Part shown: piece after piece, positions 12,101 through 23,800 of the stretch
Position numbering within the stretch: the first letter of the stretch is position 1
How the letters are laid out: every line of letters begins with the position of its first letter
NCBI GenBank assembly: GCA_029204225.1
Contig: CM055112.1
Coordinates: 31,012,934 to 31,076,933, forward strand
Direction of reading: 5' to 3'
DNA: 64,000 bases
Origin: Diphasiastrum complanatum
Lineage: Eukaryota > Streptophyta > Lycopodiopsida > Lycopodiales > Lycopodiaceae
Position numbers and translations under genes: made by a program
The notes under the pieces: model-generated
The model's input: the letters and a program-made list of their open reading frames with translations, nothing else
Databases searched by the model: none
What the model was told of the DNA's origin: nothing

Positions 12101-12240
12101 GTACGTGATTCAAGTCGTTCCTCGAAGTAAAAGAATTTTTGAAGATAGAGCTGTTGTGGAGGACATGGAGCTGCAAGCTGACGTGCAATCATCTCAACAA
12201 CATGTTAACATTGTAATCCTTTACCCAAATTCAATGTTAT
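9130..12240 (+). pseudogene. CACTA (TNP2-type) transposase relic, copy b
   Basis: Ordered blocks of an En/Spm TNP2 transposase are seen on the plus strand. 9206-9622: RIPANSPAWK..RLGLAMDGVNPFG..PPWLSIKKGHLMLTLLI..MDVYMAPLIDELK. 9765-9925: the SGYNACPV block and YLPPDHPMRD. 10110-10290: the block after KRLSIFHEL. 10580-11450: DUF4218, with HLIVHLVDE and FLERFMKTLKGFVRQRARLEGSM, then VNKFYILNSEKC. 11690-12190: DUF4216-like, with VFHPDRSDPRWWYVI. Several stops, frame changes and a stretch resembling an intron (about 9640-9760) break it. No terminal CACTA repeats were found. The spacing agrees with a once genomic, not processed, gene. Confidence 0.8.
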
Positions 12241-12764
12241 AGTGATTTACAATGAGCCTTGGTGAGATACATTACACCATGGATACAATCAATTGATTTA
12301 ATACCCATCATTAGAGGAGTTCCAAGCACCAAAAGGGTTGTTTGTCAAGATGCTTTTATTGACTATTCAACTATTCAATGTGCATGTGGCCCAATAAAGT
12401 TTTTACACCTGTGAAAGAACGTAATGTTGTTTGTCAGTCTGAAAAAATTTGGAGTTTTCCGGTAATATTTTGAACATTTCGAAACTCCCGCTGGGCAGGG
12501 TCTAGAGTTGTGATTTGACAATATTTGCTGCTCGCAAGACTCCTAACTACCCGACTCTTAAAACTTATGGTTAGTAGTAATATATTTTGAGCAAAGCATA
12601 GTTAAACAAAATCACATGTTTTAAAGAGGGCCAGCCTACAAGAAATTGCAAAACATCATCTACAACAACATCAACCATTAAACTATAGACGAGTAGAACA
12701 ACAATAGATTTTCTAGAAATTTTTGATATTTTTATAGAACCATAATCAGAATGTGATCATTCCA
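12241..12764. other. No gene seen
   Basis: Probably the 3' flank of the CACTA relic. No open frame of note. Confidence 0.4.
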
Positions 12765-13275
12765 GTGTATTCTACACGAAGAGTAAATCATTTTTGCTTT
12801 TTACCTCATCTCCATCCGAGTTCAAATAAGAAAGTTATGGCTAATCAAAGATTCTGATGCTGTGGCATATCGCCATGATGTGAGAATAGACAAGTTTTTT
12901 TTTTACCCAAATACAGATCCTTGCGTGGTGGAGATATTCCACATCATCAAATGCTTATCTGGTACTATAAATCTTTGATCTACCATTACTTTCTTATCTG
13001 AACTCTTATAGAGATGAGGTCAAAAGCAATATTGATTTACTCTTTGCATAGAATATGATGATGTGGCATATCGCCATGATGCGAGAATGGACAAGTTTTT
13101 CTTACCAGAATGTAGATCCTCGCGTGGTGGAGATATTCCACATAATCAAGTGTCGCGTCATTAAAAGCTTATCTTGTACTATAAATCTTTGATCTACCAT
13201 AACTTTCTTATCTGAACTCTGATAGAGATGAGGCCAAAAGCAAAATTGATCTACTCTTTGCATATAATATGATGG
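12765..13275. repeat. Nested foldback repeat with direct duplication
   Basis: Arm 1 (12765-12874) is matched in reverse complement by arm 2 (about 12927-13060), which carries about 21 extra bases. The unit about 12856-13061 is then repeated head to tail as 13062-13274. Thus there are one left arm and two right arms. Inner parts also pair: GATGATGTGGCATATCGCC against the reverse complement of GGAGATATTCCACATCATC. The form suggests a foldback or MITE-type element that duplicated part of itself. Confidence 0.7.
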
Positions 13276-14165
13276 AATGTTCGTATCTTGATTATGATTC
13301 TATAGAAATTAAGAGCTTGCATTTTCATTTCATTATTGACCTCTTTTTATTTGCATTTTCAAATTTGAAAAGACATAAAAGCAAAATTCAGACCCAACTT
13401 CAAGTTCTCCCTTATTTTAATAGTTTAAGGGAAGAGGATTTGAACCTTTACAAGGTTAAGCCTTGTCTTCCAGACCCTTAATCCTACACAAAGGAGTGGT
13501 TAATCTAATAACAGAGGGAACATCTTACTCAACCAAGAAGCTAGAAACATCAATACATTATCTACAACAATATTAACTATTAATCTAAGGGAGAGCAGAA
13601 TAACAATAAACCTGAACATTGCGAAAAGCAATCACAGCACCTACAAGAACAAGACATGTAGCATCAATAAAAAGTTGCAAAAGGAGCCCACATTGCTAAA
13701 ACTACCTTACAAAGCTCCTCAAAGTCATGCTCAGGACGACTCACAAGTATTCGACAAGCTGACATGCAAATTAGTGTGACAACATGACTGGACAAATCTA
13801 AAAGGCTAGAGGTTCCATTTATGTAAAACTTCAATCCTTTACACATGAAATATTGGAGGGAATTTTCTCCCGCTTTTGGCGTGTGCTTTGTTTCTTGGCA
13901 TCGTGCTTTGTTTCATGCGCACTATTAATATACTTCAAAAAATGAGCCAGCCACAGAACTTAGACGACAAACAGCACCGGAAACTAAGAAAACGAGAAAA
14001 AATTCTGGTCATTTTATCATTCTCTTACTTCTTATACGACCCTTTTAGAATCGAAAACTCCTCTAATGCATGAAAAGATAACTATTAGTTTTACAGATGA
14101 ATTACTATATTCTTTTAATAATCCATTATCAAATAAAACTAAACCTTGTCTTGAAAAAGTGAAGA
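13276..14165. other. No gene seen
   Basis: Short open frames without domains. A small TTGGCGTGTGCTTTG..GGCATCGTGCTTTG repeat sits near 13880-13915. Confidence 0.35.
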
Positions 14166-14631
14166 TGTTCCATTATGAGTTTTGAGAGATATTCAAATCC
14201 CTCCTTTTACCACGACCTCCATGGATGGTCATATGGCCAAGTAAAAGAAGATTTTCATCTTATCGTATTTCTTCGAGCCATTTAAAAACAATACAAGAAA
14301 GTATTTCATCAAGTGATGTTTCCTCCCCTACATAGAAGTTTTAGAGTCAAAATGTGTTTGCTCCATTTTATGCATAATTGGGATTTTTTCCAAACCTCAA
14401 GTGTATTAAATAAGGAGTTTTCAAACAATATGGGATGCACTAAAATTTCACAAAGCAAAAGATATTTTATTTGATGACACATAATTTCTTTTGGCAAAAC
14501 AAAAAACATGAACCTTTGATAAATTGTCACAGTTGTCATGTATATATCATGAATAATTTTATAAAATGAGATTGAAATGCCTATATTCTTTTCCCTCCCA
14601 AAAAAATATGGAGCTAACTAACAAGGGATAA
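14166..14631. repeat. Segmental duplicate of 45536-45950 (3' flank of KP4-like locus), left part
   Basis: From ATGTTCCATTATGAG to ACTAACAAGGGAT this stretch follows 45536-45948 with many substitutions and small indels. In the other copy the next bases are CCCAAAACTAAT, which here are found only at 21299. The 6.67 kb between are therefore absent from the other copy. Confidence 0.8.
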
Positions 14632-14656
14632 AGCAAAACAAGTTTTAAAAGACAAA

Positions 14657-14890
14657 CACTTTGACTCAGTGTTCGGGAAACTTTTTTGAGGTTTCTCTCA
14701 AAAATCCCATACCTTAAGAAGTTTGTCGGCTACTAACAGGGGATATGCTTTTCCTTGCCGATTTTCCTCTATAAAATCTCAAATTTATCACGTAAAAAAT
14801 CTTACAAAATTTTGTAATTGTCGATTTTTGGGAAAAGATGTCCGTTCCATTCCTTAAGAATGCCAGCTTTCCTGAACACTCACTTTGACT
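14657..14890. mobile_element. Short inverted-repeat DNA element (MITE-like) with 10-bp direct repeats
   Basis: The 10-bp direct repeat CACTTTGACT is at 14657-14666 and 14881-14890. Between them lies a 214-bp element whose ends are inverted repeats of about 16 bases (AGTGTTCGGGAAACT on the left, AGTGTTCAGGAAAGCT on the complementary right). It has no coding capacity. The repeat length fits a MULE-type (9-10 bp) or hAT-type (8 bp) target duplication; I cannot choose. Confidence 0.65.
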
Positions 14891-14898
14891 TAAGTAAG

Positions 14899-15810
14899 TG
14901 TTGCGCCGGCGCCTCAAAGGGAGCTGGGACTTGAGCGGTTTCCCCAACACGCGCTTAAGTCTAACATTCATCCATCATGCGCTTACGTAAAAGCCAACTC
15001 ATAAACGTAACAAGCTTAACCATTCAGACTTAAAAAAACTGGATTCCCAACCAACCCGAAAGCCAACTCAGAATCCGTCCCCAAAAGGTAACCAAAGGCA
15101 AAGACAAGCCACACATGAAACCCAAGGCATAGTGGTCGCCAAACTGACCAATTGGCATAGCGGTTAGCCCCATGTCGATGACAGGGACCCTTAGGCACCA
15201 GCGACGCAAAAAGGTTGTAGTAAGGGTCCTTCCACTTGGACCAGTCCCGGAGGCGAAATCGAAATGGTAATCATCCCGAAGGATCAACTTTATTAGATTT
15301 GGAAGAGGCTACATTCATACATAGACTGACCGGTCTCGGGGCCACCAACACGTGCTGGGCATTGTGCCTGGCTCGTGCTGGTAGAGGGAGCTGAGACCTG
15401 GCGACTGGATTCTTGGCGTTGGTTGAGCTGCCCAAGTTTCTGTCTACCGGACTCCCCCTTCTGCTGTGATTCGGCGCACCCCCTTTGTTCTGAAACATAG
15501 TGCTTTCTGGTAAAGCACGCTTTTTGGACTTAGTTTTTATTTTGCTGGTTAAGCCTGGCAAGCCTGGCAGAATCAGACTGGCTCTCAGACATGGGTCCCG
15601 GGAGCCGTCCCGGCGGCAGAATCAACTTGCTTCCTGACTAGGCCATGACTCGAGCTCCAGAGCTAGCTCATGACTTGTGACTACTTGACTGGCTCACCAC
15701 AGTTCAGAGGCTCGGTCCTTGACGTTCTAACTTGCTCTGGGACCTTAGGGAGCGTCACCCCTTAGAGTCTTACAGGGCACGCTGGGTGCACCAGAGTCAG
15801 CTTTACAACA
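14899..15810 (-). repeat. Gypsy 3' LTR (912 bp)
   Basis: In plus-strand reading it runs from TGTTGCGCCGG to TTTACAACA, the TG..CA form of an LTR. It is matched by 20249-21165. The polypurine tract lies next to it at 15811-15821. Confidence 0.92.
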
Positions 15811-15821
15811 TCCTCCCCTCG
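15811..15821 (-). other. Polypurine tract of the gypsy element
   Basis: The minus strand reads CGAGGGGAGGA directly before the 3' LTR, where plus-strand DNA synthesis is primed. Confidence 0.8.
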
Positions 15822-16056
15822 TTTGAAAAAGTTGATGTCCTCATCAGGGCCAAACTAGACCTAGGACGTATGGCACGGACTTAATTCACCGGCCTTAACA
15901 ACTTTGAATTAAAAAAAAAAATACATTGGTAGTAGCACAGGAAAAGTGTAGATAAAGTTGACTTATGTAAAACCTGTGTAAAGCTGCAAGTGATTTATTG
16001 ACAAACTTAAGAAAGATACCTGGAAGTTCCTTGAACTTCGAAATGGCCATGAATGT

Positions 16057-19000
16057 TTATGTAGAAGGAATGCCGCCAGGTAGTGCTTTGTGTGCCGATA
16101 TGGGAAAACGGCTATTGCGTTGGTTCTTCTGCAGATAATCTGCTAGTACTTCAGGGGCTCCCTCCTTAAGTTTGTCTTCGTACTCCCAAGAAGCCTCAAT
16201 AAGTGGAGCCCATAGCCACTTCACTAGATATTCAAGTTGAACGCCAGTTCGCTTTCTATGTGTCAATATTTGTTCTGGTACAAGCTTCCTCTTCGTTTCA
16301 TCAAGTGTCGTTGGTGGGTGACGGAGTTTGTGTTGCCGATCAAATCGCTCATCTGGTTTGTATCATTTGAGTAATGAGATATGAAATACATTGTGTATAT
16401 CCAAGCTGGACAGCAGCGCCAATCGGTAAGCCACTTGGTTGATCTTCTTGGTGACATAATATGGTCCCGCATAAGGTCGAACGAACTTATGAGAAAAACC
16501 TTTTGGTAACGCAATGTTCTTTGTGTTCAGCCATACTTGATCACCTTCCTCAAATTCCAATTCTCGTCGATGTGAGTTTACGTCTGCTGCCATACTCCTT
16601 TGTGACTGCTCTAAAAATGACTTCACCTCTGTCAGCTTTGTGTACCACTCATTGATGAATTCCTCCACAGTGGGTACTGGTGTTTCCTGTACTCCTGTAA
16701 GAAAAGATCTTGGAACAATTGGTAGCCGACCATTGCTTATCTCGAAGGGTGCCCTTCCAGTAGATCTGTTCACTTGGTTGTTATGTGTAAACTCGAGAAT
16801 ATCCAAGCAGTCGACCCAATCGGATTGGTCCCAAGCGACATAATTTTGTAAATATTGTTCAATCTGTTGATTGACTCGTTCCATTTGCCCATCTGTCTGA
16901 GGGTGATATGCAGTGCTGAAATTCAGTCCAATTCTCACGAGGCGAAATAGACAAGTCCAAAACTTTCCGACGAACTTGGTGTCTCGGTCAGAAATAATCG
17001 TTCTAGGCAGGCCGTGGTATTTGAAAACACATTTGAAAAATAACCTTGCCACTTCTTCAGCTGTCACTGAACTTTTAGTTGGTACTAGATGAACTTGCTT
17101 TGAAAAGCGGTCAACCACCACATAAATTGAGTCGAAGCCTTGGCACCATGGTAGTTGAACAATAAAATCCATGCTCACAAAATCCCATGGGTATGCTGGT
17201 ACCGGTAATGGTTGGAGTAGTCCTGCTGGTGCTAGCGGTTCCACCTTCACTTGTTGACATGTCGGGCATGTTTGCACATAGGATTCAACGTCTGCCCACA
17301 TACCTGGCCAATAGAAGCCTCTTTTAAGAAGTTCATACATGCGATTCACCCCTGGATGTCCGGCGGCTAGTACGTCATGATGTTCTCACAAGACTTTCTT
17401 CCTCAGGTTGATGTTGTCTGGGACATATACTCTGCGTTGTTTATAAACAACCATTTGATCTTTCCAAGTGAAATGTTTATGAGGCTTTCCTAGCTAGAAT
17501 TCGATCATTAAGTCCTTCGCCAACACATCTGCACCATAATTCTCCCTGATTTCTTGGAGTAGGTCAGTCACCTGAGTTGTCATTGTTGCCATCAAGTGTT
17601 CATGTCTACTTAGTGCGTCCGCCACCACATTGTTCTTTCCCGCCGTGTGTACAATGTCTATATTGAATTTTGAGAGAAAGTTTTGCCATCGCATTTGCTT
17701 TGGCATGAGCATACCTTGGGATGAGAAGTACTTGAGTGATACATTATCAGTGAACGCCTTAAAGGGTTTTCCAGCCACATAATGTCTCCAATGCTCCACT
17801 GCTTGAACTATTGTGACCATTTTTTTTTCATGAGTTGGCCATCGTCGCTCTACGTCACTCAATTTCTTTGAAAAATATGCAACAGGTTTTACGTCTTGCA
17901 TCAGCACGGCCCCAATAGCAAAATTCGACGCGTCTGTATGTATTTCAAAAGGTTTGCTAAAGTCCGGTAAGGAAAGGATGGGTTCTTGAGTGATCCGTCG
18001 TTTTAGTTCTTGGAACGCTGCTTCACATTCCGGTGTCCATGTCATTTTCAGATGAGTCTTGGTTTGCTCCAATAGTGGTGCCACAATTTTGCTAAATGTC
18101 TCAATGAATATCCTATAAAAGTTACATAAGTCCACAAAGGATTTGATGCCATGAATAGTTTTAGGAGCCAGCCAATCCAAGATAGTCTTGATCTTCTTAG
18201 GGTCCATCCGAATTCGTCCGTAGCCTATAACGTGTCCAAGGAAATCAACTTCCTCTACCACAAATGCACATTTTTCTCTTTTCGCGAACAAGCTGTTCTT
18301 TCTTAGTCGTTGGAGGACAGTCCTTAAATGTTCAATGTGATCTTTGAGGCTACGACTAATCACCAAGATGTCATCGATGTACACAATGACAAATTCATCT
18401 AAGCAGTCTTGAAAAATGTTGTTCATCAACGTGCAAAAAGTGGCTGGTGCGTTTGTTAGACCAAACGGCATCACCCTGAATTCGTGGCTCCCATACCGTG
18501 TTCGAAAAGCCGTTTTGTGCTCATCGCCTTTAGCTATTCAAATTTGGTGATATCCAAATCTAAGATCTATTCGGCTAAAATATCTGGCATGTTTGAGCTG
18601 GTCGAATAGGTCATCAATTCTAGGCATGGGATACTTGTTCTTGATGGTACCCTTGTTGAGCATGCGGTTATCCACACACATCCGCAGTGTCTTGTCCGCC
18701 TTTTCCACGAATAGTACAGGGGCTCCAAAAGGTGAAGCACTGGGTCTAATGAATCCTTTGTCTATCAATTCACCAAGTTGTCATTTCAGTTCCACCAACT
18801 CTTCTTGGGACATCCTATAAGGTGCTCGTGAAGTTGGTTCTGTTCCTGGTACCAACTCAATCTTATGGTCCACTGGTCTTCGAGGAGGTAATTTAGCTGG
18901 GAGTTCTTCTGGAAACACATCGCTAAAATTCCTCTAGCAAATCTGCCACCTCCTTTGGCAAGTTTTTTTGTTGTGCGTTTTTCCCTTCTAGAACCTCTCT

Positions 19001-19509
19001 GCAGATACAAAGAAAGCACTTTGACCTTTTCCCTTTTGCCATGCTTTTAATCACAGATGTAGCAACCAGATTTTGTTCAATTTCGCGTTCCCTCCAGGCA
19101 GAGCTTTTGTCATACAGATCTGTCCCTTGTAATCCAAGAGAACCAAGTTTGAGCTCCTACCCAAAACTGCAATACAATGTTCATTTAGCCAAGGAAGGCC
19201 CAAAATTACATCGAAGGCATCCATCTCTAAAATCAAAAAGCTAAGTTTAGCCTTCCATCTCCCAATTTGCACCGGGATGTTCAATGTTGCTTTGTCTGCA
19301 TCCAGTGCTCCCTTTGCTGTTTCTACCTTGAGTGTTGATGTTACATTTATGGTCAGCAAGCTGAACTGTTCCACTACGCTCCTTGAAATATAGTTATGTG
19401 AAGCTCCGTAGTCGATCATCAAATCTGACTTCCTCCCCGCGATCTTTCCGGATAGGAATAATAATCTTGAACCAATCTTGGGGGTTGCCCCATGGAAGCT
19501 CCTTTCCAT
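16057..19509 (-). pseudogene. Gypsy pol: protease, RT, RNase H, integrase, chromodomain, broken
   Basis: Order on the minus strand: protease (19509-19100; the active-site motif reads DYGA, lacking the usual Ser/Thr), RT (about 18900-18100; YIDD near 18390), RNase H (about 17950-17640, HTDASNFAIG), integrase zinc region (HX..H, CPTC; about 17385-17260), integrase core (MDFIVQLP, SDRDTKFVG, and the Glu of QMERVNQ) and a chromodomain near 16250-16110 (QLEYLVKW..ASWEYED). RT to chromodomain share one frame. Five stops interrupt it: TGA at 18781-18783, 18538-18540, 17386-17388 and 16363-16365, and TAG at 17494-17496. Two frameshifts lie near 19090 and 18937. Confidence 0.92.
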
Positions 19510-20230
19510 ACTTGTATGTCATCCACCCACAAATGTAAATTCCTCCTCCAACTCCCAACTAGATCAGATCACCTGGAAGAAGTTAAGCAACCACGGGTTA
19601 TTCAGGTCCAAACAAGCACACCACAAACAAACATACCAACCAAAGCAAGCATAGAGGATCCCTCTCAAGCCACATTCCCCTTGAGACCGGACGTAGGACC
19701 TTTGCCTAACCACGCCCACACAAATCTATCACAGAATCAGCCCACGGGGAAACATCCATCCAACCATCCATGATTTTACCATTAAGCAGCACATTGCTTC
19801 AGTCACGCCCCACCACTTTTTGGTCGATAGCCCTTATAGCTAAACGATTGGCAGCTATCCCGCACTGGAAGCTAATCACCCGTGCTTTACACCCGAATTC
19901 GAGCAGCATCTCTGTATCAATGGTTAACCCGTACAGTTCGAATATGTCACCCCGCACCCCACAAGGCACAGACCGTGCTTTCACCAACCTAATGGCAGCA
20001 CATTGTCTCATGTGTCCTACGTGCAGACAGCGCCAGGCCTGAACCGCAGAAACTGACCGTGCTTACACCTCGAGGGCAGCACTTTGACTCATCAAGTCCC
20101 CCGTTCTGCCGACCAACCCGACCGTGGATGCACCCGTGCTTACACTGTGGGCAGCACCTTACGCAACGGTTGTCCTGACAAATTCCAAAAACGTGGCCAT
20201 CCCTGTGAGACTTGCGTAGCTGACCAGCTA
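19510..20230 (-). other. Gypsy leader with gag missing
   Basis: Only about 720 bases separate the protease from the primer site. A gag with zinc knuckle would need more, and I find no CX2CX4HX4C motif. Minus-strand frames are Cys-rich near 20060-20130 but match nothing I know. Several GTGCTTACA / GTGCTTTCA blocks with GGCAGCAC repeat here (19880-20155). Confidence 0.6.
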
Positions 20231-20246
20231 GTTGGCTCTGATACCA
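20231..20246 (-). other. Primer-binding site, tRNA-iMet type
   Basis: The minus strand reads TGGTATCAGAGCCAAC two bases after the 5' LTR, the usual plant initiator-tRNA-Met primer site. Confidence 0.9.
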
Positions 20247-20248
20247 CA

Positions 20249-21165
20249 TGTTGCGCCGGCGCCTCAAAGGGCACTGGGACTTGAGCGGTTTTCCCAACAC
20301 GCGCTTAAGTCTAACATTTATTCATCATGTGCTTACATAAAAGCCAACTCATAAACCTAACAAGCTTAATCATTCAGACTTAAAAAAACTGGAATCCCAA
20401 CCAACCTGAAAGCCAACTCAGAATCCATTCCCAAAAGGTAACCAAAGGCAAAGACAAGCCACACATGAAACCCAAGGCATAGTGGTCGCCAAATGACCAA
20501 TTGGCATAGCGGTTAGCCCCATGTCGATGACAGGGACCCTTAGGCGCCAGCGATGCAAAAAGGTAGTAGTAAGGGTCCTTCCACTTGGACCAGTCCCGGA
20601 GGCGAAACGAAAATGGTAATCATCCCCAAGGATCAACTTTATTAGATTTGGAAGAGGCTACATTCATACATAGACTGACCGGTCTCGGGGCCACCAACAT
20701 GTGCTGGGCATTGTGCCTGGCTCGTGCTGGTAGAGGGAGCTGAGACCTAGCGACTGGATTCCTGGCGCTGGTTGAGCTGCCCAAGTTTCTGTCTGCCGGA
20801 CTCCCCCTATAGTTCTGCTGTGATTCGGCGCACCCCCTCTGTTCTAAAACATAGTGCTTTCTGGTAAAGCACGCTTTTTGGGACTTAGTTTTTATTTTGC
20901 TGGTTAAGCCTGGCAAGCCTGACAGAATCAGACTGGCTCTCAGACATGGGTGCCGGGAGCCGTCCCGGCGGCAGAATAACCTTGCATCCTGACTAGGCCA
21001 TGACTCGAGCTCCAGAGCTAGCTCATGACCTGTGACTACTTGACTGGCTCACCACAGGTCAGAGGCTCGATCCTTGACGTTCTAACTTGCTCTGGGACCT
21101 TAGGGAGCGTCACCCCTTAGAGTCTTACAAGGCACGCTGGGTGCACCTAAGTCAGCTTCACAACA
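20249..21165 (-). repeat. Gypsy 5' LTR (917 bp)
   Basis: Pairs with 14899-15810. It carries a 6-bp insertion (about 20811) relative to the other LTR and many transitions. Confidence 0.92.
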
Positions 21166-21298
21166 GTAAGTCCATGCCCAACTTATTATATATTATCATT
21201 TGGCTTGTTAATGCAAAGTTTACACAGCCTGCACACGAGTTGCTCCTATTGAACTCGATGGGCGCTCTACGCCGGATTAAGGGGGCCTTAAATTAAAG

Positions 21299-21616
<318 letters not shown>

Positions 21617-21681
21617 GGCTTCAAGAGAGCAAGAGCGACTCTGAGCGAGTGCCTTGAAAATTTGGAATGTTTAATGCACCA
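21617..21681 (-). pseudogene. KP4-like copy B, only the first codons left
   Basis: The minus strand keeps the start region (the second codon ATG is changed to GTG) and then meets a stop (TAA) at the fourth codon. The AGAGCAAGAGCGA block of the signal-peptide region is still recognisable. The remaining about 110 codons and the 3' end were removed by the deletion whose breakpoint is near 21617. No product can be made. Confidence 0.75.
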
Positions 21682-22130
21682 TCTTAAAATTGGAAATATA
21701 TAGATGAGATTGTACTTACAAGATGTCCAATCACTGCCTTTTATACACCCCCTAGAGATGCAGTTTATATGCCAAGATCAGGATCAGGACCACGGCCTGG
21801 ACACCTCCAGCTCCAGCTTCATCAAACATGGCTTGTCAAGGAGCGGTGCCACTGTCACTACATTGTAGTGATTGTACACACACGGGTAGTCAGTTCGCTT
21901 CCAGCTCCAGCTTCATCGAACCTGGCTAGTCAAGGACCGATGCTATTGTCACTAACATTGTACAGACACGAGTAGTCGGTTGTCACTAACATTGTACACA
22001 CACAAACATTGCACACACACGGGTAGTCAGTTGGAATTTGTCGGCCATTATTGACTAGAGTCTAGGCGTCATGTTTGGATTCCAAACTTTGGAATGATCA
22101 TGTCGTGCTAGTGAACTTCCTTGCCCCACT
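21682..22130 (-). promoter_or_regulatory. Promoter region of KP4-like copy B
   Basis: It matches 47314-47630: the CATCTATATA leader, TATAAAA (complement at 21739-21745) and the GATCAGGATCAGGACC..CTCCAGCTTCATC block. Within it a CAAGGAGCGGTG..GTACACACACGGGTAGTCAGTT unit is repeated about three times (21835-22035), a local expansion not seen in the intact copy. Confidence 0.7.
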
Positions 22131-23589
22131 AGATCATGTTGCATGTACCAAGAGGACTATTGTGGATCTAAACAACCCAACCAAGTGGAAGCTGAGAGTC
22201 AAACCCCAGTCAACTTCTTTCTAGTGCCACGGTTATTGAATACATGAGAGTAGAGGATTCTGACAATCTAAAATAATAAAACAAGTTGTGCAGATGGGTG
22301 AGTTCCTACAAGATATATAGTCCCAAAAGCCTAAATTTTTTCCATATGGGACGCCAATTCTCAACCAATTTTTTTTTCTCTCTTTTACATGTGTGATTAG
22401 CATGGATTCTACTATGTTGTCCATAACTGATGGAAAGTTGATCTTTCCATTCCTCATCATTGTCGATGATTCATGAAGCATACTTTCATTGGATTTCGGA
22501 TCTCCTTGTCCACTCACACAACCTACGAATGCAAGGAAAAATGCAAATGTAAAGCATCATTTTATGACTAGACAGACTCTCAGGCACTCCGGTCGTCCTA
22601 TTGACGCATAAGCTGATATTGTTTCATGAAATTCAAGATTGTTAAAATGTTGTTTCTTGTATGTAATACTTTAGTCCGTAGTAAGATGGGATGGTTTTTG
22701 TCTGCATTTGTTGGCCTTGCCTTGCAAAGACAATACATAATCCTCCTTAATGATTTTGAACAAAATATCAAATATCTATTACAATATTACTTCACTTGTT
22801 TTAACTTCTTAATGTTTCAAAATGAATACATTTGTCGCATTTTAGCAGACTATGAATGATATATTTTGTCCATACATGGGTCAACATGTACTGATATTCT
22901 TAGATGATGTGTTCATCTACATTAAAATGCTTTAAGGAGCATGATGAGAGATTTTTTTGGTTAAGAGTATCTCTTGGAATTAGTTGTAGATTGAATCCTA
23001 TATTCAAATCTAGGGTAGCCAATTAATCTTTCTGATTTCTCTGGTGAATAGATCTAGAAGCAGAGATCTTGGAGAAAAAGTTAGTGGTATGGGACATTAG
23101 TGATTCCAAAGGGAATTTCTCATGTGAGAGTGATCTGTAGACCAATGGTTAGTAATCACTACAATAATGATAATACTAAAGGGTGAATCCATTGATTATT
23201 TGTTTTAGGGTATTTTAGTGAGTTATAAGATATAGATTCAAATCCCAAAGGGTATCTCATTATTTTAAAAATATGGAGGATCTTAACTCTATTTCTCGTT
23301 TTATTGTATCCATACTTTTTAGAAATTTCTTGGATACAAGATATTTAGATTAAGATCCGTATAACTCCTTCCAATGATGGACTATGTGCTGAAGGACTGA
23401 TCATTGGTATATGAAATTTTACTTCCATGTGGATGTGAATACGGCTTAGAATGTATTTGATGATTGATGAATCATAAGATTCTAAACATTTATGGTTGAT
23501 GGATCATAAATAAATACTTAAGATTAGACGATTAAAAAAATGCGGTGATTCCTAAGATGATGAGTAATTCCTAAGAAAATTGTTCTCAT
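22131..23589. other. No gene seen
   Basis: Homology to the KP4-like upstream region stops near 22130. The rest is AT-rich with short frames lacking domains. Confidence 0.4.
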
Positions 23590-23800
23590 TTCTGAATTCT
23601 ATTGGGGAAAAATACTTACATCAAATGCTTGGAGGCTCCTACCACCAACTCATGTTCACATATGAAGCCAGTCGTAAAGTAAAAGAAGCTTCTAAAGTCA
23701 TTCAAAAATATGAAGTAGATCCAACGTAAATTCAATTCATGCTTGCTTCGACCTGGTTCACGAGTCACGACACGGGCGTCGGGCTTGGTGATCCTTATCG
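23590..23800 (+). repeat. Fragment of KP4-like upstream region, inverted
   Basis: It matches the reverse complement of about 47650-47850: CAAATGCTTGGAG, CTACCACCAACTCATGTTCA, the AAAAGAAGCTTCT block and ATCCAACGTAAATTCAATT. Copy B just to the left is in the opposite orientation, so an inversion or a separate insertion is needed. A TGGTATCAGAGTTTGG string follows at about 23812. Confidence 0.7.

Larger units (their letters stand above)
14899..21165 (-). mobile_element. Ty3/gypsy chromodomain retrotransposon, decayed
   Basis: The element is 6267 bp, flanked by the 5-bp target duplication GTAAG (14894-14898 and 21166-21170). It lies on the minus strand, with LTRs at both ends, a tRNA-iMet-type primer site, protease, reverse transcriptase, RNase H, integrase, a C-terminal chromodomain and a polypurine tract. 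This order is that of a chromovirus. The two LTRs differ at roughly 4 percent of sites by hand count plus a 6-bp indel, so it is much older than the two complete copia elements. There is no room for a full gag. It sits inside the duplicate of the KP4-like locus. Confidence 0.92.
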
